Assembly: GCA_949825065.1 (NCBI GenBank)
Contig: OX463849.1
Coordinates: forward strand, 6,758,001-6,822,000
Reading direction: 5' to 3'
DNA: 64,000 nucleotides
Source: Odontocerum albicorne
Taxonomy: Eukaryota > Arthropoda > Insecta > Trichoptera > Odontoceridae
Position numbers and translations under genes: made by a program. Under the pieces are notes generated by a model. The model did no database searches, was not told the origin of the DNA, and saw only the letters and a program-made list of their open reading frames with translations. Positions 31,753 to 42,966 of the stretch are shown in pieces. Each line of letters opens with the position of its first letter. Positions within the stretch are counted from its first letter, which is position 1.

Positions 31753-32533
31753 GGCCCGTTATCATGGTTCAACACTTTTGACCTATTAAAGTTGATCAAC
31801 AAAAGTTGAATGAAATCTGTAGTGAGAACCTTTGTTTCAATAGAGTTGATAAACTTTTTAGTTGATCAAGAAAAGATTGACCCAGTCAAACTTTATCGTT
31901 CAAGTGATGAGTCATCCGCCATTTGCTTTCAAGTTGAAAACTGCCTTGAAACGTGTGAACATGTGAATTCAAGTTGATTGTCAAGTTCGCTTTCAACTCG
32001 ATAAATATAAAAAAAGACGCAAGAGATAATGCTTTCGACGCCATTTTTAACTGAATTAAATTGAAACTGTTCATTGAATCAGTTTCTATTGAAACGTGTG
32101 AACAAAAACTGATTCAAGTCGTATTCAACTTTTGTTGATCAACTTTAATCGATCAACTAAACTTGAACCGTGAAAACGGGCCTGTATTCAACTTTTGTTG
32201 ATAAACTATAATTGGTCAATTAAACTTGAACCGTGATAACGCGCCTTCACTACAGATTTCATTCAACTTTTTTTGATCAACTTTAATCGATCAACTAAAC
32301 TTGAACCGTGATAACGCGCCTTCACTACAGATTTCATTCAACTTTTGTTGATCAACTTTAATCAGTCAACTAAACTTGAACCGTGAGAACCAGCCTGTAT
32401 TCAACTTTTGTTGATCAACTATAATCAGTCAATTAAACTTGAACCGTGATAACGCGCCTTCACTACAGATTTCATTCAACTTTTGTTGATCAACTTTAAT
32501 CGGTCAACTAAACTTGAACCGTGATAACGCGCC
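31753..32533. mobile_element. foldback MITE with tandemly amplified 3' terminal repeat
   Basis: The left end GGCCCGTTATCATGGTTCAA and about 75 bp inward are the inverted copy of the right end (TTGAACCGTGAAAACGGGCC at 32163-32182). The right terminal repeat is then repeated five more times to 32533 in alternating short (about 63 bp, starting CCTGTATTCAAC) and long (about 75 bp, starting GCGCCTTCACTACAG) versions. TTAA lies next to both outer ends (31748-31751 and 32534-32537). Confidence 0.8.
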
Positions 32534-32539
32534 TTAATG

Positions 32540-33765
32540 ACAATATATGATACATGTTCTCAGTCACTGAAGTCATAATATATTAAAAATATACTGGTTT
32601 ATCTTTATTGATTTATGGCCAAAAGCCAAAGAAATTAAATTAAATGTTAATAAAAAAATTATGATCATCAGAAAAAAAAAAAACATCACAAATAACATAC
32701 TTGTTTCACCTTTCTTTTATTTTCAAAAAATATTTTTTGAATATCTCAAAATTTACCAAACAAGGAAACACTCCAAATATACAAGTATGTGTAAATGAAG
32801 GTTATATCCTTTTCAGGATCCCAACTTTCCTCTGATCCGTATCCATTGACAACATTATCCTCTCGTCCTTCATCGTTCTGTCAAGGAGAACGGGACAGTT
32901 GTATGCATTAGATACCCAACCCATAAAATACATTTATCGAGAAATAACATATACTCGTATATCAGAGGAAACTTAATCTATGATCGTTAATAATTCATAT
33001 TGAAGATCAAATAGATTTAAAAAAGTAATTAATTTACGAAATGCTTTCATTACTATATTTTTAGCATTCATCCGGACCACAGGGATGATAAAATAACACC
33101 ACTGTCTCCCTCCGTCCAAAGCCCGGCTCTCCACGTTTATTATTGTGTACTGGCAAATCTATAACCTTAATATTTGTCCAAACAAAGCCTTCGAATTCTT
33201 AAATCACATGCGGGAGGTTTCTCAATTCTGGAGTATTTTTGTTATCGGAATATTTTGCTGCTATAAAATTAATATTCTTATAATTTGATATATCTTATAG
33301 TAAAGTGTGTCCAAAAAAGATTTCTTCTTCACCTTTATTACAAAGAGTATGAATTTTATCCATGGCACTTTGTCACATTTTTTATGAAAATGCTTCGATG
33401 TTATTCCTTGAGCATTAGAATAAATCTACGTACCCGTTAATACAAATATGAATTGCTAGCAACAAAAATAACAAACCTTTTTTTTTCATTGACAAACTTT
33501 TGTTTATTGTACTTGACAATTATTTATACCATAGTAAATAAAATTATTTTCGGTGCCGTATTCATAAACTTAGTTGTTAATGCTATCACTACTCCCACAC
33601 AAAATTACCTTATTGAGTGACTTTTCTGATATCAATATCTTCCATATATCCGGTGATTAAATTGAAGATGCTATTCCTTAAAAATCTTCATAAGCGTAAC
33701 TTAGCCCCTTCACAGGAAAACAAGTGTATCATTGTTCATATTGTCATTATAATATATTATGTTAT
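32540..33765. other. mostly unassigned; small coding-like patch
   Basis: On the minus strand 33189-33068 stays open and reads FEGFVWTNIKVIDLPVHNNK then a GFGRRETVV stretch, in a GC-richer patch. No donor and acceptor pair is obvious, so I do not call an exon. The rest is anonymous. Confidence 0.25.
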
Positions 33766-33767
33766 TG

Positions 33768-33854
33768 GACGTGCACTCGCAATGACAAAGGCATTTTTTC
33801 CGCTTAATATTTGGGAGAATAAGGACACCTATGATTTTAGTCATATCTATTCTA
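33768..33854 (+). mobile_element. SINE body fragment
   Basis: GCATTTTTTCCGCTTAATAT, then GGGAGAATAAGGACACC and GATTTTAGTCATATC match the SINE at 12370-12425. It runs directly into PLE1 coding sequence. Confidence 0.7.
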
Positions 33855-34398
33855 ATCTCCGGAAACTCTTATTTAATGGGAAAGGCAAAAATGGAATACT
33901 TAGCAACAGTGGTGTGTATAAACTTTTATGTGCTGACTGTGATAATTTCTATATAGGAAAGACAGGAAGATCTTTTGAAAAGAGATTTCGTGAACACGAA
34001 TCCGCCTTAACAAATCCTCTAATTTATTCTGAAATGGCTCATCATTGTCACCGTGAAAACCATACTTTTTCTATCGATGATGCCAAATTCTTACATATCA
34101 GTAGTAACGGAAATAAATTGGACAATTTAGAGGCCCTAGAAATGTCTAAGTCAGTACATCGGTCCGAACATCTGGTGAACAGTTATATCCCAAAAATCTC
34201 TCCGCTCTTGGCCGAAATCGTCCCATGCCTCCCTCACCCCTCAGCACCCAACCGTTGAAGCGTGTATATCGGCACCAGTTCGAACAGTATTTAGTCTTGT
34301 TTGTGCTCCCCTGAAGATGAGGTAAAAGCCTTGAAACCAGTAGGGTTATACCGTTACAAAAAAGTGGAATAAACAGTGTTTGATAAAAATAAATTACA
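33855..34398 (+). pseudogene. PLE1 GIY-YIG endonuclease remnant and 3' end
   Basis: The open frame from 33855 to 34258 has the GIY-YIG core: GVY (33911-33919), then CADCDNFYIGKTGRSFEKRF with YIG at 33950-33958, and an FREHESAL helix with the conserved Arg. HTFSIDDAKFLHI and a KLDNLEALEMSKS segment follow, as in Penelope C-termini. The nuclease nicks target DNA for priming. The RT domain is absent. After the stop comes the 3' region with the hammerhead-like core and the outer end TGGAATAAACAGTGTTTGAT. The longer frame starting at 33617 is a fusion with SINE sequence. Confidence 0.85.
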
Positions 34399-34439
34399 TA
34401 TCTATTCTTTAAAAAATGGGAACAGAATATAATATGCCG

Positions 34440-34660
34440 ATGTGCTTCGATCGCCTCAAAACGGTTCGATCGGTGTGATCGTTTGGATTGGTGTGGCCAT
34501 TAAATCGGTGTGGTTGGTGAGATTGCAGGTTTGCAACGACATACTTAAAAAAAAAGTCAACGGCACAGCTGCTCTTTCCAACTAACTAGACGTTGCAATA
34601 GCGAAGGAAGCCTCGACTATGAGGCCCAGTAACGACAACGACGATATTGTATTAAACCTT
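34440..34660 (+). mobile_element. SINE 3' portion
   Basis: TTTCCAACTAACTAGACGTT...GACTATGAGGCCCAGTAACG matches the SINE 3' domain at 12470-12530. The head is not recognisable. It sits between two oppositely oriented PLE1 copies. Confidence 0.6.
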
Positions 34661-34674
34661 AAAGTATCATTTAT

Positions 34675-34990
34675 GGTTAAGGCATTAACATTGTGGAGAT
34701 TTAAAGACATTGTAATTTGTTTTATCAAACACTGTTTATTCCACTTTTTGTAACGATATAACCCTACCGGTTTCAAGGCTTTCACCTCATCTTCAGGGGA
34801 GCACAAACAAGACTAAATTCTGTTCGAACTGGTACCGATATACACACTTCAACGGTTGGGAGCTGAGGGGTGAGGGAGCCATGGGACGATTTCGGCCAAA
34901 AGCGGAGAGATTTTTGGGATATAACTGTTTACCAGATGTTCGGATCGATGTACTGACTTAGAAATTTCTAAGGCCTGTAATCTGTCCAAT
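34675..34990 (-). mobile_element. PLE1 3' part, inverted relative to 33855-34398
   Basis: It begins with the outer block GGTTAAGGCATTAACATTG, continues through the PLE1 end and reaches coding sequence for the last approximately 40 residues (complement of SVHRSEHLVNSYIPKI). It is the tail-to-tail partner of the preceding copy, nearly identical to it. Confidence 0.85.
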
Positions 34991-35034
34991 TTATTTACGT
35001 TACTACTGATATGTAAGATATAGTATGTGCTGAC

Positions 35035-35300
35035 TGTGATAATTTATAGCACAAACAAGACTGAATTCTGTTCGAACTGGTACCGACATGCACACTTCTA
35101 ACGGAAAACATTCGGGTTGGGACTGGGGGTGTAGAGAGGGAGGAGAAAATATCGGTGAGCAACGGAGATATTTTTGGGATATATGTGTTTGCCAGATGAA
35201 ACCGGTAGGGTTATGCCGTTACAAAAAGTGGAAAAAACAGTGTTCAATTAAACAATGTTTTTAAACCTCCACAATGTTAATGCCTTAACTATAAATAAAA
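35035..35300. mobile_element. PLE1 chimera
   Basis: 35045-35195 is minus-oriented PLE1 (AAACAAGACTGAATTC onward). From about 35196 the orientation switches to a plus 3' end (AAACCGGTAGGGTTATG... to TTAATGCCTTAACTATAAAT). The join lacks the usual central palindrome. Confidence 0.7.
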
Positions 35301-35329
35301 ATAAAAGTACGTGGTCTCCTTCGTAAATT

Positions 35330-35665
35330 TTTTTTATTTATCGTACAATAAATTATATTTTTTAAGTTGCTGTTTTCCTCTTAGTTGTATTGTTTTATAA
35401 GTTTTATAAGTTTCTTCTCAAGTTTTTTTTATTTACAATAAATTATAGTTTTGAAGTTCCTGTTTTCATCTTAGTTGTATTGTTTTACAAGTTTTATAAG
35501 TTTCTTCTTAAGTTTTTTTTTATTTACAGTAAATTATATTTTTTAAGTTGCTGTTTTCATCTTAGTTGTACTGTTTTAAAAGTTTATTCTTAAGTTTTTT
35601 TTATTTACAATAAATTATATTTTTTAAGTTGCTGTTTTCATCTTAGTTGTATAGTTTTATATTCT
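35330..35665. repeat. about 75-90 bp tandem repeat, 4 copies
   Basis: Units contain AAGTTGCTGTTTTCATCTTA, GTATTGTTTTATAAG and TTTTTTTATTTACAATAAAT. No coding meaning. Confidence 0.8.
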
Positions 35666-35669
35666 GTCA

Positions 35670-36315
35670 AATTTTATTAAATTTATATTCTTTGTAAAGG
35701 TTTAAATCGTTGATAATTGATGCTACGAGTATGACATGGATAAATATGGTGTGATAATTAGATTTTGAGGTAATCAGAAATCGTCATTATTGATGTCATT
35801 GATATATGATATATAGTGCTGATGTTGTATGCTACACATTCTATACACGGCGACGATTCAGCGTTTTCACCTTGTTGACGACTTAGTAATTAGAAGATTG
35901 ACTCAAGTCTACAAAAAAATTATAAATATATTAACAATAATAAAGGTCGGACTCGTACTTTTAATTGTAACATGTCACATCAACAAGAACCGTTTAGATA
36001 ATGTGATCTTATCAAGCCTTCGCTTTGTCCTTTTAAGGACGCTGACAAAATAGATTTGAATTCATACATTAATTATGATTATCTCATCTTTGCGTATTTT
36101 GATTCTTTTCACTCACATTTGAGATGTTATATGTTGTTGTTGTTGGCATTGTTATTTTTTGTTTGTAATAACATCTCCGTTTTCTTTACCCCACAATGGT
36201 TGGGGCTGGAGCACTGCGTAGCAAATTAGTCCTAAGCCTTCTGGAGGATGGTATCCCAGTCCTATTCATTTGATGGACAAGGAATTAGCAGATAGAGGGA
36301 AGAACCGAAAGATTT
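35670..36315. other. unassigned DNA
   Basis: No supported feature. Confidence 0.35.
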
Positions 36316-36319
36316 TGAA

Positions 36320-36420
36320 TAACAATAAACACAAAAACTTACGAAACTAACAAAAAACTTGAGATGATTTGATCACGTGGAACGAATAAATTAAGATATA
36401 CTTACAAAACAAACATGCAG
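36320..36420 (+). pseudogene. LINE-D short relic
   Basis: Reads NLR, stop, FDHVERIN and then a KQT-like stretch, the degraded LRWFGHVERM segment. The following 36421-36727 shows nothing I can name. Confidence 0.45.
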
Positions 36421-36727
36421 TGTACATGTGATCAGAAAGTGTCTAAACGTCTTTTCACTATACACATAGGTTGGCTGGGTATATTATGCAAAATTTATTT
36501 GGATTGTCTCTGCCGCTTTATATACTCCCAGAATTGTGACACTTTGAGAAAGGGGGTGGTGGGCCTTTTTTTTTTTCAAAAAAAAAAAACTCAAAACCCC
36601 ACATTATTTCATTGATGTCAAAGTCAGTAATGAATACATGGCATGGCATGTTTTTATTTGCTTTTTAAAAAAGGTCTAGTTACGTGAAGCAGGAAGCTTT
36701 TTAAAATTGTTTTTTGTTTAACGAGAT

Positions 36728-36845
36728 CGTGAGGTAACGCGCTGGGTTGTTTGCAGGGTCGTCAGTTCGAGCCGCACGCCGAGCTACTCCCATCGAATAA
36801 AACATACATGTTTTTTTTCCGTCAAGTGTTAAGAGGTTATCAGGT
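36728..36845 (+). mobile_element. SINE head fragment
   Basis: GATCGTGAGGTAACGCGCTG then GGGTCGTCAGTTCGAGCC carries the A and B boxes of the SINE family. GAGCTACTCCCATCGAATAA and a TTTTTTTTCCG block follow as in 12340-12380. It is truncated after about 115 bp. Confidence 0.65.
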
Positions 36846-37051
36846 TATTGTATTTTATTACACTTTTTATGTAAACAACACCACTTGGTGGGTATATTGC
36901 CACGTGATAATCTCTTTCAAATGTGGTCATCCAGATAAATCCGCAAATTAAATTTTATGGAACTGTGAGGAAAATGGAATCTTTCAAAATAGGGAGCAGG
37001 TTCATGCAGCTTTAAGTCAAACTACTAGCTTTAAGTGAGCTTGGTGACTTC

Positions 37052-37262
37052 TTAAATGTTTAAAGGCCTTGTACAGGTTATTTTTTTTCTCCATTTATCA
37101 TCTATGCCCATGGTATCTGAGCTACGATCTGTAACACCACTATCCTTTACACACTCCAATGTGGTACCAGTGGAGGAGAACATCACCTCAGGGAACATCG
37201 CTTTTATCAAATTATCACTTATAAAATTTTCTAAGGTGTGTACGATTGCGATGTAAGGGAGC
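37052..37262 (-). CDS. coding-like open frame, unidentified
   Basis: The minus-strand frame is open for about 70 codons and reads IVHTLENFISDNLIKAMFPE, then VMFSSTGTTLECVKDSGVTD and a DTMGIDDKWRKK stretch before TAA at 37054-37052. Composition is balanced and unlike translated AT-rich noise. An acceptor-like ACACCTTAG lies at 37239-37231. The plus-strand text just beyond (37265-37330) is also open (RIIVSRNSVGEEGANF). It could be an exon, a decayed transposon ORF or chance. Confidence 0.3.
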
Positions 37263-37679
37263 CATTAGGAAACGAATTATCGTTTCCAGAAATAGTGTGG
37301 GTGAAGAAGGGGCTAATTTCCTAGAAAAATAATCTCCTCAAAGTAACCAGGAACATATTGAAAGGGCTTTAAATAGATATCAAAGGAAATCAAACCTGTC
37401 ATCTCTCTGTATGACTATAAGTGTATTACTTATTAGATCACAAAGTGTGTTAAGTATAAATATAACTGAAGTCATCTATTCTTTAAAAAATAAAAAATAA
37501 GCAAGATACTTTTAGAGCGCTTTTATGTTTAAATAAAGCGTTACATTCCAATATATAATACGTCCAAAAGCATTGTGATTGAATTTATATAGAGCAGTTC
37601 AGAAGAGAATCCGTTCAACTCAGAAAAAAAACGCTTTAAGTTTTTTTTTGTTATTTCAAATTGTCAATGACGAGAGATT

Positions 37680-38465
37680 TGAAACGGCGTGTAGCGATAG
37701 AAAACATATTCAATGAGTCCTCTTAAACATACTATATATATACTTGAACCTGACCGTATCAAAACCAGCTAAAATGATAATAGAAAACTGTATTTTAGTG
37801 TCAATGTTGATGTATTAGAATCAAACGTGGATACAGTCGAATAAATTCTGTAGAAATGACTACATGCAACTGAAAAACTACTGAACGGAACCAAATAAAT
37901 GCTGTGGAAATGTATGCTCTGACAATAATCCATGAGTTGACAATGTATGACAGAATACAAAATGAATTTAAACTTATAGCTGATGTTTTGAGTAATATTA
38001 AGAAGATCATGGCAGAATTAGGAGAGATATTGAACGGCGTGCAGCGATAGGAAACTAAGTCGATGGGGTAGTAATATATGCATACTCGAACCAAACAGTA
38101 TCAAAATCTGTTAAGATGATAGCCGACAACAGTATTTTAGTACCAGTTTTGATAAATGTTAGTGAAATATGGACGTGGAAAAATACTGAAAGATACAGTA
38201 GAAATGCATGTTCTTATGGAGGGACACTTTATGACAATATAGAATGAAGGGGTAAGAGATGAATGCGAACTTACGGCTGATTTGTTGAGGAAGATGAAGA
38301 AGAATACTCTGAGAGGGTGTGGGCATAGAGAATGAAGAAAGACTAACAAAATAAATATCAAGTCCCAATGTAAGAAGAAGTCATGGTAGAGGAGTACCAA
38401 AAAAATACGTAATTGGACCAAGTGAATGATATTTGGAAAGAAGGAAACGTAGAAAGTCATAAAAA
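37680..38465 (+). mobile_element. LINE-D C-terminal relic, tandemly duplicated
   Basis: Two partial copies follow each other in the same direction (37680-38025 and 38026-38465). Both start with GAACGGCGTGCAGCGATAGG-like text and run through ATCAAAATCTGTTAAGATGA and ATGACAGAATA. Only the second continues to the LRWFGH-equivalent and beyond. All frames are broken. Confidence 0.65.
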
Positions 38466-38502
38466 TCTAAGGTGAGAGAATAGCCCAACTATATGCGTTG
38501 GC

Positions 38503-38870
38503 ATAGGAATTACTAGCACTATGTCCTATTTGAAATAAGGAATTACTAGAACTATGTCCTGTTTAAAATAAGGAATGACTAGCACTATGTCATATTTGAA
38601 ATAAGAAATTACTAGCACTATGTCCTATTTGAAATAAGGAATTACTAGCACTATGTCTTATTTGAAATAAGGAATTACTAGCACTATGTCCTATTTGAAA
38701 TAAGGAATTACTTGCACCATGTCTTATTTGAAATAAGGAATTACTAGCACTATGTCTTATTTGAAATAAGGAATTACTAGCACTATGTCTTATTTGAAAT
38801 AACGAATTACTAGCACTATGCCCTATTTGAAATAAGGAATGTCTAGCACTATGTCCTATTTGAAATAGCA
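38503..38870. repeat. 33-bp tandem repeat, about 11 copies
   Basis: Unit AAGGAATTACTAGCACTATG followed by TCCTATTTGAAAT. The 11-codon period yields an artefactual minus-strand frame of LFQIGHSASNS repeats. Confidence 0.95.
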
Positions 38871-39099
38871 TTATAGTATATATTTATGTAATAACGAATT
38901 AGAAATAATTTATTTACCAAATCATAAACAGAACTCTTGCATCTCATGTATGGAAAGATATAAAAATTATAGAAATTAAATAATGACAGACTGTAAAACT
39001 ATACAGGAGACGGTTGCTAAGGTGAGGACTTGCGAAACGTATGGGTGATTCAAGTCTCCTAAACTGTGTCTTATACGGGTAAGTAGTGGGCAAGCGAAG

Positions 39100-39455
39100 G
39101 GTTAGTGGGCAGAGAAAGCACTATAATAACAGTTTGCGAGAGTCACTGATTTTTTGCGAGCTGCCTGAGGACTGGGAACAGATGGTTCAGGATCATGGAG
39201 AATTGAGATCCATCTGTTCTCGATCTTATGACATCCCAACAGATAAACGTGTGAGAAACAGTCAGCAGCCTGCGAATATGCGTCAACATCACCATGTGAC
39301 TTATAAGACCCAAATGACTGTGACTTCTATGGAAGGGAGTGGGCATCTAGGATTGGGGTACTGTCTTAAAGATCTCTCATAAAGGAGGAGCTTGAGATTG
39401 ACGTTAGAATGGCGAGAGGATCCCCGACTGCGAGACTCAGCAACTAAGATGACGA
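39100..39455 (+). mobile_element. LINE-F 3' portion
   Basis: Matches 9331-9652 (minus), with GGATCATGGAGAATTGAGAT, GATGGTTCAGGATC, the Cys/His patch (DCDFYGREWASRIGVLS) and the tail GGATCCCCGACTGCGAGACT, CAGCAAC and GATGACGAT. Frames are broken. The Cys-x2-Cys spacing is degraded in this copy. Confidence 0.65.
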
Positions 39456-39459
39456 TTTT

Positions 39460-40554
39460 GAACATGATAAATAACAACATGTACTCGTATGTTATGTCAA
39501 TAAAAACTAGTGTTTCTGTTAAAAAAAATGTTATATTTATTTGTGTTACTGGTTAAAACTGATTTACTGGTTTTATGAATATGGTATAAAACTTACTGAA
39601 AACTGGATAACACCCTAAACTTTATTATATGATGTGTTCTATAAGTCCTACCCAGTCAGAAAAATAACACGATGATATATATGTATATATGAATATATGA
39701 GATGCACAGAATACCAGGAGAAAAGAAAACACAAGTGGAATTTGAGGTATTCAAATTTAAAAATCAAGTAAATGAAATCAGAAAAGAATTTGAAAGGCAA
39801 ATAGACATGATTACCAGAGCGTGCGTTCCCAAACAGGCACGACTCTTGTTTAAACACCAAGATGTGTTTGTTTAACGCTCAAAAGAAAAACACTCGCGAA
39901 CCTGACAAAAATATTTAGTCAACATGCGTAGGTGTTTCAACTTTTTTGAATTTGGTTAGTGCTTTGGAAAAAAGTCCACATTGAAAAGCCTTTAGGAATA
40001 TACGAAATTCTATTTTCTCGGCTCAGACACGTTTTCAGAGTTCCATAGGGAATTTTTATTTCAAAGATAGTTTTTAGTTTTATTCATATGATGACCTTGA
40101 AAACTATGAAAAAATTGTTTTGTACGACGACCTTTAAAACGCTGAAACTACTTTCAGCAATGTACAATGCCTGAAAAAACCGGACACATGTGCTCTTACA
40201 CTACTTTGAAAACCTTTTGTTTTGTTAAAAATATGTTTCTACATTTTAAGTAGTTTTTCCTCTTGGGCGGTAGTTTTAGTAGTTTCGCATCTTGGGTTTC
40301 GATCTATAATAAAAGTCGGTTGCTATATATATTGAATTAGTTTTAAGAGTTTTTTGTACAATATCATGCACATTTTTACGAGTTCGTTTAAATGTTATTT
40401 TATTTATTCAGTACAAAAAGCGAGGTCCTCGATCTCTATAATTTTTATCTGTTTTCTCGAGGTGAGATAGAATTTAATATTTATTGATTTTGAAATAGTT
40501 AACTGTATATACTTAAATTTATATACTTAAATTTGTGGAATATTAATGTATGAA
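39460..40554. other. mostly unassigned DNA
   Basis: Apart from the small frame at 39702-39875, nothing is recognised. Confidence 0.35.
39702..39875 (+). CDS. small coding-like ORF, unidentified
   Basis: ATG at 39702 opens 57 codons reading MHRIPGEKKTQVEFEVFKFK then NQVNEIRKEFERQIDMI. The charged, heptad-like pattern suggests a helix or coiled coil. It is followed by TRACVPKQARLLF. A stop lies three codons upstream of the ATG. No relative recognised and no splice sites clear. Chance is a serious alternative. Confidence 0.2.
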   Translation: MHRIPGEKKTQVEFEVFKFKNQVNEIRKEFERQIDMITRACVPKQARLLFKHQDVFV

Positions 40555-41510
40555 AGAAGGCGGAACGAAGACTTTATAAATGAATGTATGGAGAAAATTT
40601 ATGTTTCAAGTAAAATTTAGAAAGAAACTTTAACATGGTTTGGTCATATAAATCTTTCCCTTCCTGTGCTAAAAAAATTTGCCCGTTCCGGTGATGTTAA
40701 TTTAATACACATGTAAGAATGAGGGATTTAAAATCGAAAAAAGTAAGAATATTCATAGCTAATCGCTTAAATTAATTAAATTTGAAGTCAAAAGTGATAA
40801 TGATTACAATTTAATTGCTGAAAACATGACAAAAAAAACATCGGACGACGTTCACAAAACGGGCAAAACGACTACCTCGAACGAAAGCCCGCTGGCTACT
40901 GAGATTCTATTTCTTGCCTTCCCATATACCGAAGTAGAGTGAGAGTGAGACGTGAATAGCGTCGCTTCCTCACCCATAGCATTTTTTAGAATGAATATTC
41001 ATTCTAGAATAAATATTCATATACCTACGTCACACACTGGCACATGCTCGATTGTATAGGTGAATTTATTCCCGATTTTCACAAAATATCTTTGATGTGG
41101 TAAGTGATAAGTGCTTATTGTTATTAATATTATTTTTTCATTCAATGCGTAAATGTATTACGGGGCAATACCTAAAATCTGAACCCAGTATTTACTATAT
41201 TTATAAAGATATTAAAGTTTTTAGAAGCAATGTGTACTAGTTACACATCACAGGACAGGAAGGATTAAGAGGGAATGAATGATTAAGCGAGTATACAAGT
41301 CAAAAGTGTGAGATGTGCTTATAAGAGAAAGACGCAGGAAAACATGTGTTGGTACAATTAAAAAGAAGAAGTATAAATTCTAGAAGAGCATACTTGACGA
41401 TATTTATGAATGTGGAGGAGGTGAAAGTTGTGTGCTTGTGTAAGAAAGTTTGGAGATTTGTTATATCTGCTTACCCCGCAAGGGACTTTGCATTTTGATA
41501 TTTAACTTAA
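40555..41510 (+). mobile_element. LINE-D relic, split by element X
   Basis: 40555-40658 includes AACTTTAACATGGTTTGGTC, the LRWFGH region. The LINE text resumes after 41263 with GAGTATACAAGTCAAAAGTG and ends in the CTTACCCCGCAAGGGA block at about 41470. Confidence 0.65.
40659..41263. mobile_element. element X, copy 1 (about 605 bp)
   Basis: Nearly the whole length matches 59819-60393 in inverted orientation (for example AGTAGAGTGAGAGTGAGACG and AGAAGCAATGTGTACTAGTT). Ends CCTTCCTGTGCT and, inverted, CCTTCCTGTCCT suggest short inverted repeats. No transposase. Class II non-autonomous element is my inference. Confidence 0.65.
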
Positions 41511-41529
41511 ATTATGTAATAAAAAAGTT

Positions 41530-42090
41530 TGATTTCAAGTGTATGGCAGAATATACTGGGCATTTTCTTCAGTGATTTATTTATTTATTTTCCACTAGCT
41601 TGCGAATGTGTCCATTGTTTCATATTGTTTCTTAATATTTTACAACTCGCTAATAATTCTTACATTTCGTATTCGGATTTATCTATGACGCAACTAAATA
41701 AGATTAAATCAATTTTAAATGCAGCTGCATGTCTCATCATGCACAGTGCATAGAAATGTCACATAATTCCACTACTTAAAATGATTAAAAATAGAGGGCA
41801 AAGTTCATATGTGGTTTGAGTTACGGTTTTCAAGAGATCAAAAATCAGGTTACTCAATATGTCCAAGATCGTTTTACTCAGGGGCATATCTCTGAAACTT
41901 ATCTCAGGGGAAGGTTTTGATTTTTCAGTTTTCTAGTATAGTTGGCAAACCCATATATTTCGACAGAACGTTTCAAGTAGCGGGATCCCTTCTGTGGAAC
42001 AGTCTTCCGTCCTTCCTAAGGCAAATCTCCAAATTCGTGATGTTTTCGGTACAGTTACAAAGTCACTTATTCTCTATACATCTTCAGTAA
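41530..42090 (+). pseudogene. LINE-G (CR1/Jockey-like) RT C-terminal relic
   Basis: Frames read SDLSMTQLNKIKSILNAAAC then LIMHSA, and further on FQVAGSLLWNSLPSFLRQIS then a QLQSHLFSI stretch. These match the L...LQxxxNAAARLI segment and the terminal (P)RLWNSLPxxLRxxxSxxxFKxxLKTxLF motif of CR1/Jockey-like LINEs. Separated by frameshifts. Confidence 0.7.
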
Positions 42091-42094
42091 GTTA

Positions 42095-42585
42095 AAAGGT
42101 TTAACTAGTAAGGAAGTGCTCTTGAAATTATCGTGATGGTCTGGAAACAGAGACGTTTCAAATTATTTATAAAAAAAAATATTGGTGCTCATGACCGTAT
42201 TTAAATTTTATAATGTTTGAGAAATACTTACAAAAAATAAACCTTAATATAAGTATATATTAGGATAAGATTTGTATGGGAGTTAAATAAGAGAAAAATG
42301 TTGGGAAAAATAATACTTTTTTTTCAACATTTAAGTATCCCCTTTCGATAAATTTCAATAATATCGTTTAACAGGGGTGATTCACCTGAGGATATCTCAT
42401 GACTCCTTAAATGGCACGTGTGAACAATGTCAAAGAAATATGTTTAACAAATATGAAGCGCCATCTTATGTGATACTCTATGTGTCTTTTGTAAATGTGT
42501 TTATAATAATTTGTATTACAAACTGTTTTTTTTTTTTTTATAAAATGAAGTAATATATTAATAGCTTTTATGTAAATGCGAAATG
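42095..42585. other. unassigned AT-rich DNA
   Basis: Nothing recognised. Confidence 0.35.
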
Positions 42586-42966
42586 GAAATAAATGTATTT
42601 ATTAATTGTGGGATGTAATAAAGGGGGTACAAAAGAGAAAACTAGCGCATGGATAATATATTTCGAAGCAAGAAAAGGAAATAGTGATGAAGTAATGTAG
42701 AGAAGGAGAGAATTCAAAGAATTAAAAAAAAATCTGTTGAACGAATATAAAAAAAAATTAGAGATAAATAAGGCAGAAAATTTGAGAATAAATGCGGGGG
42801 GCAATATTTTGGAAGGAAGTAAGTAAAGTGTGAGAGAAAAACAATATGGAAGGTATGAGTGGAAATAAAGATAAGAATAGTAGGGTTTTATCAGTTGAAT
42901 GAAGGGTTCATTCGAGATGGAAGGAATATTTTGAAGAACTGTATGGGAATGGTGATACTATAAATC

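Noticed and set aside
38590..38871. 93-codon frame of LFQIGHSASNS repeats
   Set aside because: Artefact of the 33-bp tandem repeat.
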